A stretch of 64,000 nt of DNA, from NCBI GenBank assembly GCA_003008705.1, contig PDUO01000002.1, positions 514,898-578,897 of the forward strand, in the 5' to 3' direction. The notes under the pieces were generated by a model. The model was not told the DNA's origin. It did not search any database and saw nothing but the letters and a program-made list of their open reading frames with translations. Positions 1-11,142 of the stretch are shown here, piece by piece. The stretch's first letter is position 1, and each line of letters starts with the position of its first letter. The translations under genes were made by a program, and so were the position numbers. Source of the DNA: Pezicula radicicola. Its lineage: Eukaryota > Ascomycota > Leotiomycetes > Helotiales > Dermateaceae.

Positions 1-746
1 CCAAACAATAAAACTCCGCCTTAGCTCGAAAGATGCATCACAACAAAACGTTCCACCTCCCCTTCCGCTCACCCCACGTTAATAATTCCTCTCCACAAAA
101 ACAACTTACCACCTGACCTCCAAACCACTCTCACGACTTCCGTACTTCACCACTAAACCCTCGAGCTGACAAGGGAAAATCCGAGAATTAAGCCAAACTC
201 ATCCACAGAAGGCAGGGTCCTCAAGTCATAATTGGTCTACTGGAGTAACCGAGCAACGCGGGGGAATTCGCAATCCGAGGTTTAAGCCAAACGACAACGA
301 CTAACCCCACGTTTGCTACCTACCGGAGACTTACCATTCTATACCTTATAGTACCTGACGAGATGAATGAGGCGGTGGTGGGGTAATGTAACTTGCTTAT
401 GATACGTAGGTACTGCTCTTGTGAGATAGAAGATCCTAGTTAGTGGATTTTCTTTTGAAGTACTTATTCTTATTTCGAACCTCGAGGGACTGATTATTTT
501 ACAACTTTGCTATCTTTCTTCTCTCTCTTGAAATACTCAATCTCCAAAAATTCAAAGCTTATTATCGGAGTTCTGTTGACTAGGGTGTGTCTTTATCTCT
601 CTTGATTAGCGCCTTCGAAAGCTCTCTGCTTTTGTTAGAATAGCTGGACTGGACTGGACTGCACTATTCGGTTTCCTTGATACATATTCGATTGAGGTTT
701 AAGAGGAGGGCATCTACGCAGAAGAAATCACAAATCATAATCCTCA
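1..746. other. 5' intergenic region, no gene seen
   Basis: I see no coding region here. The sequence is C/A-rich at the left and becomes AT-rich and pyrimidine-rich towards the ATG at 747, which fits a promoter and 5' UTR of the glycosidase gene. A three-copy GGACT pentamer lies at 646-660. No clear TATA box was found. Confidence 0.5.
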
Positions 747-2510
747 ATGGGCGACGCAACACTCCCAACCACAACCATGGCATCGCACACAACCTCACCA
801 CCAAAACACCCCCATCTCCGCAAAACCAAAACCTCCTCCCAACTAATCGTGAATGGCCAACCATTCCTGATGCTCTCCGGAGAACTACACAACTCCTCCC
901 TCTCCTCCGCAGCCTTCATGCGTAAACACGTCTACCCCAACATGGTCCGCGCAAACGTAAACACAGTTCTCGGATCCGTAACCTGGGAAATGATCGAACC
1001 AATCGAAGATCACTTCAACTTCTCCGAACTCGATGCCGTCATCCTCGGAGCCCGAGAATTCGGAATCAAGATCATAGTCTTATGGTTTGGAAGTTTTAAG
1101 AATGCTTTAAGTACCTACGCACCCGGTTGGGTAAAGAAAGATGTAAAGAGATTTCCGAGGGTTCATATTCGGGATTCTGAGAAGAATGGAGAGATTAAGA
1201 CGTTGGAATTGGTTAGTCCTTTTAATGAGAGGGCTTGGAAAGCCGATGCGAAGGCTTTTGCAGCTCTGATGAAACATTTGAAGGAATTTGATGAGGAGTT
1301 TGGGACCGTGGTTATGGTTCAGGTTGAGAATGAGACGGGACTTTTGGGTGATTCGAGGGATCGTTCCAAGGTTGCTGAGAAGGCTTTTAACGGTCCGGTT
1401 CCTAAGGATGTTTTGGATCATCTTCAACAAAACTTTGAAGCTACGAGTCCTTATTTTCAGAAGAGGTTTCCGGCTCTTAGGAGTTTGAGAGCTGGTGATG
1501 TTACGTGGGCGGAGGCTTTTCCTGGGACGGATCCCATTGATGCTGAGGAGATTTTTATGGCTGATGTTTTCTCAAGATATATTGGCCATGTTGCAGCTGC
1601 TGGGAAAAAGGAATATCCCATTCCTTTTTACACGAATGTATGGTTGAATTTCGATGATCCTTCGATTCTGGATCTTCAAGGTTTGCCTGTCGTGGTGGGA
1701 GGTGGTCATAAAGCTGGAATCTATCCCTCGGGAGGTCCATGTCCACATACTCTCGATCTCTGGAAATATCATACCGGACCCGCGCTCGATTTTATCGCTC
1801 CAGATTTGTATTTCCATGATTATGAAACTGTTTGTAAACAGTATCGACATGGGAATCGACCACTTTTTATTCCTGAGCAAAGGAGAGATGAGAAGGGTGT
1901 TAGGAGAGTTTGGTTGGCTTACGGTACTTATCTCGCTATGGGAGCTTCTCCATTTGGAATTGATTCTTTGGATGCTTCCGAGAGTCCGGTTACAAGACAT
2001 TATGGATTGATCAAGTCTATGAGTAAATATATTCTCGAAGCACAAGCAAATCGACCTGAAGATATCTGGGGATTCTTCTTCGATGAATTGGAAGAAGTAA
2101 CTGAGACTTCTAAAGCTTCATGGGTTCGTACTTTTGGAGAGTTTGAGTTAACGATTGATCGTTCTTTTGTCTTTGGAAAACCTGGCGCTGGTGCTGGTAT
2201 GGTTATTCATGTTGGGGATGGAAAGTTCTTGCTTCTGGGTTGGGGCTTTCAGGTTACGTTTAGGAGTGTGAATCCTAAGGCTACGTTTACGGGCATCTTG
2301 TATTCGGAGGAGAAGGAGGTTGATGCGGAAGGAAATCTTACGACTGGGAGGGTTATGAATGGTGATGAGACGCGCAGTGGTGCTTTTTACATCATGCCAA
2401 ATGAAGATCCGGACTATGGTAGCTTCCCAATTGCGGTTACGATTCCAAGCAAGACTATGATTGCGGAATGTACAGCATACAGTGTTATTGAAGAGGAGGA
2501 AGACTTTTAA
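747..2510 (+). CDS. GH35-like beta-galactosidase with DUF5597-type C-terminal domain
   Basis: Single-exon gene of 587 aa. The protein reads as a TIM-barrel glycosidase of the GH35 type that acts on terminal beta-galactosides, followed by a beta-rich C-terminal domain of the DUF5597 kind. The motif VQVENETG (residues 191-198) matches the GH35 acid/base region, with Glu196 the likely proton donor. FIPEQRR (374-380) puts Glu377 where a nucleophile would be expected. SPFNERAWKAD and LDFIAPDLYF are also typical of these bacterial-like, cytosolic-type GH35 enzymes. There is no signal peptide, so it is probably intracellular. A second in-frame ATG at 777 (MASHTT) is an alternative start. Exact substrate is not readable from sequence. 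Confidence 0.85.
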   Translation: MGDATLPTTTMASHTTSPPKHPHLRKTKTSSQLIVNGQPFLMLSGELHNSSLSSAAFMRKHVYPNMVRANVNTVLGSVTWEMIEPIEDHFNFSELDAVILGAREFGIKIIVLWFGSFKNALSTYAPGWVKKDVKRFPRVHIRDSEKNGEIKTLELVSPFNERAWKADAKAFAALMKHLKEFDEEFGTVVMVQVENETGLLGDSRDRSKVAEKAFNGPVPKDVLDHLQQNFEATSPYFQKRFPALRSLRAGDVTWAEAFPGTDPIDAEEIFMADVFSRYIGHVAAAGKKEYPIPFYTNVWLNFDDPSILDLQGLPVVVGGGHKAGIYPSGGPCPHTLDLWKYHTGPALDFIAPDLYFHDYETVCKQYRHGNRPLFIPEQRRDEKGVRRVWLAYGTYLAMGASPFGIDSLDASESPVTRHYGLIKSMSKYILEAQANRPEDIWGFFFDELEEVTETSKASWVRTFGEFELTIDRSFVFGKPGAGAGMVIHVGDGKFLLLGWGFQVTFRSVNPKATFTGILYSEEKEVDAEGNLTTGRVMNGDETRSGAFYIMPNEDPDYGSFPIAVTIPSKTMIAECTAYSVIEEEEDF

Positions 2511-2591
2511 TCACTGTTTGCTTGGGAGCTTTTGCTTAGATCGTTTATTGTTAGATATAGATTTTGGAAATAATTAAAATTCAATTTCCAT

Positions 2592-4478
2592 TCATGTTCT
2601 AATGTGCTCGCTCACTGATAAATAGTGTCTTCGAGAATGCATATCCAGACTCTCCAGTTTCGCAAGCAACCTATCTAGATTGACTGCAGCTCTAGAGCCT
2701 AAAGGCTGTGGTCGATCACCTGTTCTAACTTCATCCAATAGAGCTGACCCGATATCTCGGATTTTGGGAATCAAGCTGTGACCATTAGCTTCCAGTGTCT
2801 CGTCTGGCATGTGATACAATATCTCGAGCATATCATCTACGATACTCTGCCGCTCGTCCATGATTTCTGGTGGTGTCCTTGGAACCCCTGAGTTTTTGGA
2901 AAGACGATTCATTTGCTCGAGAAGATTTGAACGTATATGGAGTTGGGTTATGTAAAGGTTTGCTGTTTGAACTTGTGTTCCGAAATTGCTTTGTGGTGGC
3001 CTTGAAAGGCCGCCTCGCCATACGAGCTCTGGAGGAAGATAGTCGAGCGCGCGTTGTATCTGGGCTGTATGAGATTTGAGGTGCTGAGGCCTGTCGTTGT
3101 CGGAGCGAGGCCGTTGACTGGAGTGCCAGAGGAGATTTAGCTTAGACATATAGTTGAGTCCTGCTACATAAGAACGATCGTGGCCGTGCCAGTGGTCATC
3201 CGGATAATTGTGAGTTGGATCGAGGTCTTTGTCAGATAGTTCGAGGGGAGTCAATACTTCGATGTTATCTTGAGGTGAAAGGAGACCTAGGGTTGGACGT
3301 CCATGTAAATCTAATGTGCTGCTCGAAATGAGTCAAGGTCCTGTAATCTATAAGCAATGACATACCAAATTGAGGCAAAAACCAACCAGTACAACCTCTT
3401 CAGAAGCTGTTGTGACATGAATGGCATTGCGGGCAAATGATAGAAAACCATGTTTTTTAATCCCATGACGGCCTCACATGTGAAGCGGTATCCAAGTTCA
3501 TCATCAAGGCCCCTTTCCGTACTAACAGCAACAGAGAAGTTGTACTTAACCTGACACCACCCAAGTGTAAAAGGTCTTCGACCAAGGTAGACGTCAATCT
3601 GATCCACTACATGCAGACACCGGTCTACAGTCACATCGCCATATAGTCTATTAGGCTTGAGACTAGCTACAGTCGCTGCACATATAGCAACAACCACTGC
3701 GGCGAACTCTGGATCTTTGGTGGTATCTCCACGTCGCAAACGCTCCAAGAAGGAGGCATGATGAATTATAGGACAGACTGAGTAGATCAATTCGAACCAA
3801 TCGTTGATTATGTGTTCAATGACCGTGGGAGGAGCAAGTTGGTCCAATCCTGTGGTTGGCCTGGATTCTCTGGGTATGGGTTCCAGACCAGGGGACAGCG
3901 AACCTGAGGCCCAGGTGCTGCTACTTGGACTACTTTCGGCTCTTTGTGCCTGAGCCTGTACGTAACTAGAGAGTATTCAGTGCTGTCGATGGAACAATTG
4001 TCTTGTTTTTTTTTTCATGGAAAAATTGCAAGAGTCACTCCTTAGCTAAACAACTTTACAACGAAGACCTTGTCCGAGAGAAGTTCTCAGCCAGTCTTAG
4101 CCCAAGGCCAAACACAGAGGCTCTATCTAAAAATCGTACAGAGAAACAGATTGCCAATACCCTCACTTGATGTCGGATACTGACTAATTCTTGGAAAATA
4201 ACTTACAGATTGGGTGGTCCTCTTCGCTTCTTAGGCCTATTATGAGTACATTGGATATTCAATCCTGTACAAGCCTGACAAGCTGGGCCACCATCGTACG
4301 TGCACTACAAAGCAAGTCAGAACAAACAGCCAATCTCTAGCCTTCGACAAAAAATGATCAGGTGACTACTTTCCTTCACCTTCCTCGCCCTGCATGCATC
4401 ACACGCATTTCTCGAGCGTCGGCGAATTTCCCTCGGAGGTTGTGGGGTAGCCAGAGATTCCGGAGACGCATCACTCAT
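2592..4478 (-). CDS. Zn2Cys6 fungal transcription factor (damaged splice donor)
   Basis: Four-exon model: 4478-4374, 4304-4207, 3965-3366, 3318-2592; 509 aa. Exons 1-2 together give a textbook Zn2Cys6 cluster: Cys26-x2-Cys29-x6-Cys36-x7-Cys44-x2-Cys47-x6-Cys54, followed by a basic KKRRGPPN linker. Exon 3 carries the start of the fungal-specific regulatory domain (HIINDWFELIYSVCPIIHHASF) and exon 4 continues it (TLDLHGRPTLGL). Phases agree at every junction. The oddity is intron 1: branch CTGAC and acceptor TAG are present, but the donor that keeps the cysteine spacing reads GAAAGT, not GTAAGT. Read through unspliced, the protein stops soon after the first half of the zinc cluster. It may therefore be non-functional, or the base may be a sequencing error. 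Confidence 0.75.
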
Positions 4479-5042
4479 ATTGAATAGACCTTTCTGCGTG
4501 CTGTTTTCGATTATAGTAGCAGGAAAATACTCGGAATTGACAACTCTGAGGTGCAACTACGCAGAAGGAAGGCATGGGATAAATATCGGAGGGCAGAGTC
4601 GCTCAATCCCGGGTAGATGAGGGGATACTCCTAAAAATACCGGACATCGGCTTATATGGCATTACTAGTCGTTTTGTAGAAGGGCCGACGTGGAGCAACT
4701 AGACAGACGTTGACATCTAGTTCCCTGTTGTTCTGGCCATTCTGCTGTGGAGTTCTTCAGCTCCCCCTTCTTTTCCCTCCGCAAAATCTGTGGCCGTCTC
4801 GGTTGTCGGTTATGGGGATCCCAAAGGGGGTCATTACGCGAGCTGAGCTGGGGGCAAACAAGCTCTCCTGATTCCAGATCCCTGGAAGCCACGCCTCAGT
4901 TGGCTTAAACCTCGGAATTGCTTCACCTCGTCTAGTCCCAGAACAACAATCCTCTTTCTCATGGGGTCCTGGTATATGTACAATGCTACAATTGATATTT
5001 GACACATGATGTAGCGCTTTGGGCTTACCGCCCTGTTATGTG

Positions 5043-5190
5043 TCTAAATTAAGTAAGTTATTCACGTCTCTAATTAAGTAGTTACCTAAAGCAAGTCAGT
5101 TACCAAAATCAACTGAGTTACTTAAAGTCGAAAGCAAGTCAAGTTATTCAAATCAACAGAGTTACCGAAGGCAAGTAAGGTACTCGAATT
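5043..5190. repeat. Degenerate minisatellite, about 20-bp units
   Basis: About seven imperfect units share a core like AAGYNAGTTACCNAAANC, for example AAGTCAGTTACCAAAATC and AACAGAGTTACCGAAGGC. Unit length drifts from about 18 to 25 bp. It lies between two divergent genes. Confidence 0.6.
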
Positions 5191-5673
5191 AAAAAAGTAC
5201 GGGTAGAACTCACGTGGTATTGTTCAATTATAATTTTTGGCATTGTACACGTATCAGGACCCTTCTCATGAGTAGTAGGTAGTCCTTGACTTGAGACTAA
5301 TTGCACCATTATGCACATCCGAGCTTTTTCCCTCTTCCTCCTTCCCAGCTCCCACACTTCATCACTCCACAATCTCCATCCCTCTCCTCCTTCTCCATGT
5401 CCCCAACGCTCAGTCAGAATTGGGGATGCTTGCACAAGTCCGATTTCGTAGCGTCAATGTACCCACTTACGGCTACCAAGAGCGTCACTCTCGTGTGCCT
5501 TGGCTAGAAAGATGGGATAATTCTCGGATACTGAACCTGCCTCATCCTGGTTCGCCACACGACGGCTCTCCGCGTTCACCTCCGCAGAAGTCAAGCATCC
5601 ACTCTGGGCCTCCACAACATGCTATTCTGGTCTGATTGGCTTCTGTTTACGCGACGAAGAAATATCTCATGTT

Positions 5674-5680
5674 TATATAA
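5674..5680 (+). promoter_or_regulatory. TATA-like box of MFS transporter gene
   Basis: TATATAA lies about 115 bp upstream of the chosen ATG (5794). Similar spacing is seen for the TATA-like elements of five other genes in the window. Confidence 0.5.
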
Positions 5681-5793
5681 GACTTCGTGACAATGCCCTC
5701 AAATTCGACTCTTCTGGATCTCAACTTGCCATCTCATTTCTTGAGACAATCCTCTTGACAATTCGACTCAATCTGAGTTCGATTCTGGCGACA

Positions 5794-7503
5794 ATGGCGT
5801 CTGAAAATTCAGCTGAGATGAAGGATGCAGCAGTGCAAGAAAATGGGCTGGGCGATGCAAGACCGATGGGCTCAGAATTGAGTTGGTGGAAGCAACCTTA
5901 TCTTCGCCAGCTCTACCTCATGATGCCATTTCTATTTCTTGGGAGCACGACGCTGGGTTATGATTCGAGTCTCTTGAATGGACTACAGACCATGGACACA
6001 TGGCAAGATTGTAAGACTCCTCAACCTGTTTCAAGAGTCAGTAACTAACACACTTCCAGTCTTTAACCACCCAGTAGGCTCGACCCTTGGTATTTATGGT
6101 GCAATGCCAGGGTTTGGTCAACTCGCTGTCTTACCATTCACATCATACATTGCAGACATTCTCGGCCGTAAAATCGGTACAGGAATTGGCTGTGTCTTCA
6201 TTCTGATGGGAGCTCTCATCCAAACATTCCCTCATGCTTCACATCCTGCCGGTATGTTTCTCGCCGGTCGATTCCTCGTCGGCTTTGGATCCAACATCTC
6301 GAACGCCACATGTCCACTCCTCATCACTGAGATAGCTCATCCAAGACATCGAGCACGAGTCACAACAATCTACAACACTCTATGGTATCTCGGTTCCATA
6401 ATCGCTGCGTGGGCAACATATGGAACTATCGTCAATTTGACCGGTGACCTGCAATGGCGTCTTCCGGTAGCATTACAAGTTTTGATGCCTGGTATCCAGC
6501 TCCTAGTTCTCTACATCATTCCGGAATCACCTCGGTGGCTTATACACAAGGGCCGAGACGAAGAAGCAAAGGCTATTCTCATGAAATATCATGGTAATGG
6601 TGACCAAAACGATGCTTTTGCTCAATGGGAATATACCGAGATCAGAGAGACAATTCATCTCGAAAGAGAATTTGCAGCTAGCAGTGGATGGTATGAGCTG
6701 ATCCGCACACCTGGAAATCGCAAGCGATGTGCCCTCATCATCCTCACTGCAATATTCTCTCAATGTTCTGGCAATGGTCTAGTATCCTACTACCTTTCCT
6801 CAATCCTTAAGACCATCGGAATCACTGAGTAAGTACCCAAAACCATACATACACATTACATCCAACTAATCCCCAACCCAACAGTTCTAAAAACCAAGCC
6901 CTAATAAATGGAGGCTTAACAATCTGGGCTTTCCTCGTCTCCTTTGCCTTCGCCTTCGCAGTGGACCGCGTAGGCCGCCGCGCTCTCTTCTTAACCGCCG
7001 CAATAGGAATGTTAATCTCCTTCTCAATCTGGACAGCTTGTTCAGCACGCTACGCACAAACCGAATCTTCAAGTTACGGAAGCGCCGTCCTAGCAATGAT
7101 ATTCGTATTCTACGGAGCAGCAGGTCTAGCATGGCCAGGACTCACAGTTTCCTACACCGTCGAGATCCTACCATACCAGATCCGAGCCAAAGGGTTAACA
7201 TTATGTTTCGTATTTACAGCCGTTTCAGGAATTTTCAATCAATATGTAAATCCAGTCGGACTCGAGAATTTGGCATGGAAGTATTATTTTGTTTATATTG
7301 CGGTCTTGGTTTTTGAGGTTTTGGCTATTTGGTTTTGGTTTGTGGAGACTAAGGGACCTACGTTGGAGGAGATTGCTATTTTGTTTGATGGTGTTGATGC
7401 TCATGTTGTTGCGCCTTTGACGGTTGCTGAGAAGAAGGTTGTAGCTGAGGAGGCGGCACAGCATCATGAGGAGGTGGAGGTGGAGGTGAGTTTGAAGGGT
7501 TAA
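5794..7503 (+). CDS. MFS sugar transporter (hexose/lactose permease-like)
   Basis: Three exons: 5794-6010, 6060-6828, 6885-7503; 534 aa. Introns of 49 and 56 nt have GTAAG donors and CAG acceptors and keep frame. The protein has the sugar-porter layout: GYDSSLLNGLQ in TM1, the loop motif GRKIG after TM2, GRFLVGFG in TM4, the PESPRWL motif at the end of TM6, a cytosolic central loop, VDRVGRR after TM8 and VETKGPTLEEI at the C-terminal end. These are signatures of the major facilitator sugar transporter family, which imports sugars across the plasma membrane by proton symport. The N-terminal soluble extension and SWWKQPYLRQLY are typical of fungal lactose-permease-like members. Substrate cannot be fixed from sequence. 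The start at 5794 (MASENSAE) is preferred over the upstream 5755 ATG. Confidence 0.92.
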
Positions 7504-8022
7504 TTAGGTGTTTGTGGGTTGTATTGATAGATTTAGATGATTTTATGATTATGAAATATTTTTTTGAATAGAATGCTGGAATGGAGGTTTGAGACACCTC
7601 TAAGTTATCCATTTCAAAATAATACATACGCATCCTTCTTCAACTTTCAGAGTTGACATAGATACCAAATATCCTTACTGCTTTCTGTCCAAAGATTGAT
7701 TATTTTCTAATAAGGCAAAAGTGCAGGCATTAAGCATTATCATCCCAGAATCTAGTCTATTCAATGAATGAAATAAGCTCCACCGCACCGAACTCAATCT
7801 GACAAGCCGCAACAATGTAACAACAAACGTGTATGGTCACGTCACGATGCTCTTTAAATTGGGCACTAGAAAGCAAATTCACTTTCACCGGTGGAAGATG
7901 ACAACTATACTTTATCAGAAAAAACTTTGACAGGAGATGTTGATAACAAGATACTGATCAGTTTGTAGCAGTATCCTTTAACATTGTCCACAATAGCATC
8001 CTACTCACTGATACAAAATAAA
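7504..8022. other. Intergenic, nothing recognised
   Basis: About 0.5 kb of AT-rich DNA between the transporter and the coiled-coil gene. It presumably holds a 3' UTR and a promoter. No RNA gene or repeat was recognised. Confidence 0.4.
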
Positions 8023-8546
8023 ATGTCTAGAACATCAAGCACAAGTCCCCCAGCGTAAGCTTAAACCATCCTGAGTACCGAGATTATAGGTACCATGTTA
8101 TCTCCTAACAGTGATCTTTCTCCAGATACACAGCACCAATTCCAGCATCACAAATACCACTCCCACTCAACAACAGAAAAACAAGAAGTAGCGAAGCAGA
8201 AATCTCACCCTTAGTCTGCGATGTCAAATACCTAAAACTATGCAGTTCATCCCAAGAAAAGCAATTAGAAGACCTGAAGCAAGATTTCGCGGTCATAAAA
8301 ATAGATCATGAATTTCTTTTGAAAGAGACGGCAGAATTGAAGGAGGAGAATCAGAGATTGAGGGATCAGCAGAAGATTATTAATGGTTGTATTAAGGCGC
8401 TGAGTGAGGATAATAGGTTGAGGGAGGATGAGTTGAGGGAGGATGAGTTGAGGGAGGATGAGTTGAGGGGGGATGTTATTGATGTTTTGGATATTATGAG
8501 GGAGGGGTTTGAGGAGGTGAAGATGAGGGGTGAGAAGAGGGATTGA
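8023..8546 (+). CDS. Small coiled-coil protein, unknown function
   Basis: Two exons, 8023-8054 and 8126-8546, give 150 aa. The 71-nt intron is canonical: GTAAGC donor, CTAAC 14-18 nt before the acceptor, TTTCTCCAG acceptor. No in-frame ATG exists in exon 2 before the coiled coil, so the upstream exon is needed for a start. The N-terminus is Pro/Ser-rich and low in structure. From about residue 65 the sequence is a charged helix (EKQLEDLKQDF, LLKETAELKEENQRLRD) with a threefold REDEL repeat near residues 110-126. It most likely forms a coiled coil. I do not recognise a family. Confidence 0.55.
8418..8477 (+). repeat. 15-bp in-frame coding tandem repeat
   Basis: Three near-perfect copies of TTGAGGGAGGATGAG (8418-8432, 8433-8447, 8448-8462) and a diverged fourth encode the LREDE repeat of the coiled-coil protein. 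The unit is a multiple of three, so copy-number change would keep frame. Confidence 0.8.
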
Positions 8547-9437
8547 TGGGATGATGTTGGGAAGGGGGGTGGATAGATGGAGTTTTTGGTATGGACTGCT
8601 TTTTGTTTGGGAAAAATAATTCGCTCGGTATTGAGTATACTGAATTGGATTCTTGTTGGATACTACTGGCTGGTGTGGAGATATGGAGAGGATTGTGACT
8701 TGTGAGGAGCCTATGGAATTCGACCTTCGAAGCTGGAATACCGTCGGCAATTTCATCGACATAACTCGCTCGAAGGAGATTGATCATTCCAATGCTGTAA
8801 GTATTATCTCTTTAAAGCATGTAGATCCCAATGTTGCGCTTCCTATCGAGCCAGTCTGAGCTCTTTCAAGTGTTGGCTCGATATCTTGTCATTCTTAGAG
8901 GAAGAAGTAGCGAGTTGCTTTGAGAGCAGTCTCAAAGGGCAGCAAGTCGTTCTCAGTTACTAAAGTTGGGTACGAAAGATACTTTTTCAACTGCAACGAA
9001 ATGCAGGAATTCAATTGGAGTTGGAATGAAGTTGAAGCCATCACGACGTCAGAGATCTTGGTCTTGGCATCATGTGGCTGAAGCGCCAGCCGGAGTGCAA
9101 CTTGCAAGGTCACCGTAGCACGACTCCTTTCTCAACAAAGCTTCCTCCTGGTCAACCCCAGCAACACGAGAATATACTCCTCCAGAGTATACCTCAATCG
9201 CCTGTGCAGCCCAAGAAGAGCCCATCCTCTTCAGACAGCTGATTTGGCTTGTAAATTGGGAAGCTTTGACCCAATCAAAACCACCACTCCTAGATCTAGT
9301 CTGTATACTCTACAACATCCACCGCCAAGGCCACCACCAGGAGGAAGGAGCATAGAAGAGGACAAGGTAAGTAGAATTGAAGGGTGCGGGCTTCTGAGTT
9401 ACTGAATTCAGTCCAGTAGTTCAACTGAGAATCAAAT
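8547..9437. other. Intergenic, weak ORFs only
   Basis: A short open frame on the plus strand (8653-8859) and one on the minus strand (8895-9113) show no recognisable domain. The right half carries the promoter of the LDAH-like gene. I treat the region as non-coding or relic sequence. Confidence 0.4.
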
Positions 9438-11142
9438 ATGGCCAAATCAGCATCACCGCAGCACCATCTCATATTCTTCATAACGGGGAACCCTGGGTTC
9501 TCGGGTTATTATGACACGTTCCTATCAACTTTGGGCGAACTTCTATCGTCAAGGGAAGCTTCATCTAAGGTCTACCACATACACACCCAGGATCTCGCCG
9601 GGTTTGGTAGCTATGATGATGGCAACTTATATGATTTGGAACGTCAAATCCAAATCCTGTATGAAGCTCTCGTAGGAATGAGCATTACTACCGGACCACG
9701 TGCCGGCCAGCCTTATGACAGTGTAAGTTCTGTCTTGCAACAATATTTCACTTTCGATATTGTCCGTTTATGGTTTATGGCCATGCCTGATTTGCTTTGA
9801 TTTGGAGAGGGGGACGCCAAGGCCTAGAGGGCCCAGGGTTTCTACCTCTCAATCATTGAGTTGATCAAGGGAATCTCATTTATCGCTTATGAATCACGAG
9901 CTCTTGGATGGATTGCTCTATAGGAAGAGGCAACGCTAATTCTTAGCTAGGTCATCCTAATTGGGCACTCTGTGGGCTCTTACATCCTTCTGGAGATTCT
10001 TTCAAGACTGCGCGGCTTTTCACAAACGCCTGGATCTGATGAGGTTAACATGAAAGCGTCCACTGTCCAAGCGAATACCGGAATCCTTCTCTTCCCCACG
10101 GTCACGCATATTGCCAAAAGCCCGAGTGGTGTCAAAATCAGCACACTCTTTCGCATTCCTTATTTCCCTAAGATTGCGAGTACGATGGCGAAAGCTTTGA
10201 TATGGCCCATACCGCGAGTAATTCTGAGGCGGCTCGTCGGTATTGTGACAGGTATGCCGAGTGCTGCAGCAGAAGTTACGACGAATTTCTTGAGAAGTCC
10301 CACTGGTATTCACCAAGCTTTGTAGGTCCCCTTTCTTCTTATGCCGAGGTATTTCATCTTTCAATGCTCGCGAAGCCGCCCCTACTTGCGGCAGAATAGC
10401 GGCAGACGGGATCAGCTGAGTTGACTGTTAATGGCTCCAGTGAGTCGCTGACCTAGTTTGAGTTCCTCTACGGCCTTGAACTTCACCTAAGTGCCACTCC
10501 CTAGCAGTAGCAATAGCGGCGAGATAACAATGAGCCGGAGACCTTTTGCGCCGCTTTAATCCTGGCGAGCCCCCAGTCACAGTTATTAGCAAAAGACCTA
10601 ATATTTTTACCAGGTACTTAGCGGAAGATGAAATGCAGACAATTACGGAGGATAGATGGGACGAAGAAATTTGGGGACTTGAGCATACCGAGGCAGATAC
10701 CAAATCATCTGTTCCAAAGCTCATTTTTTACTTCGGTCAAAATGTGAGCAACCAAAAATACATTACATATACAAACTTATGTTCATAACTTAGGACCACT
10801 GGGTTGCGGATCATACAAGAGATGCCCTTATAGCCGCCAGAGGGCAAAGAAGAGGAGAAACACAAAATTCCAAGCCACTCATGCTCATAGACGGGGATGG
10901 TGTTGATCATGGCTTCTGCATAAGTGAGTCACAAGCACGCCTGAACATGATAGTGGTGATAGACTTGAACCGGTCCACCGGCGTTCCGGTTGTCCAGCTG
11001 GTTTGAGTTACTAGGCGACTGTCCAATACCATCACAACTGCCATGCATGCCAATCAATACACTGACGTTGTGAACAGAACATAGCGAAAACATAGCTGAG
11101 AAAGTTGCCGTATGGATCGAGGATATTGTAGAGTCATCGTAG
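9438..11142 (+). CDS. Lipid-droplet-associated hydrolase (LDAH/DUF2305 family)
   Basis: Five exons: 9438-9722, 9951-10321, 10614-10743, 10794-10923, 11078-11142; 326 aa, close to the usual LDAH length. The protein starts with HLIFFITGNPGFSGYYDTF, the GNPG signature of this alpha/beta-hydrolase family. The nucleophile elbow GHSVGS lies at the start of exon 2 (VILIGHSVGSYILLE). DHWVADHTRD and the late DHGFC segment supply the expected acid and His of the triad. Family members sit on lipid droplets and are thought to hydrolyse sterol or other neutral-lipid esters. Introns of 228 and 292 nt are long for this window. All phases agree, so the gene looks intact. Confidence 0.85.

Larger units (their letters stand above)
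4479..5793. other. Divergent intergenic region between TF and sugar transporter
   Basis: No gene is supported. It contains the upstream region of the minus-strand regulator, a degenerate tandem repeat (5043-5190), and the promoter of the MFS gene. The arrangement would allow the regulator to act on the transporter, but that is only an inference from head-to-head orientation. Confidence 0.5.

Noticed and set aside
8895..9240. Minus-strand frames that read like the end of a regulator or enzyme
   Set aside because: No motif could be named and no splice pair joins the frames; composition alone is not enough.
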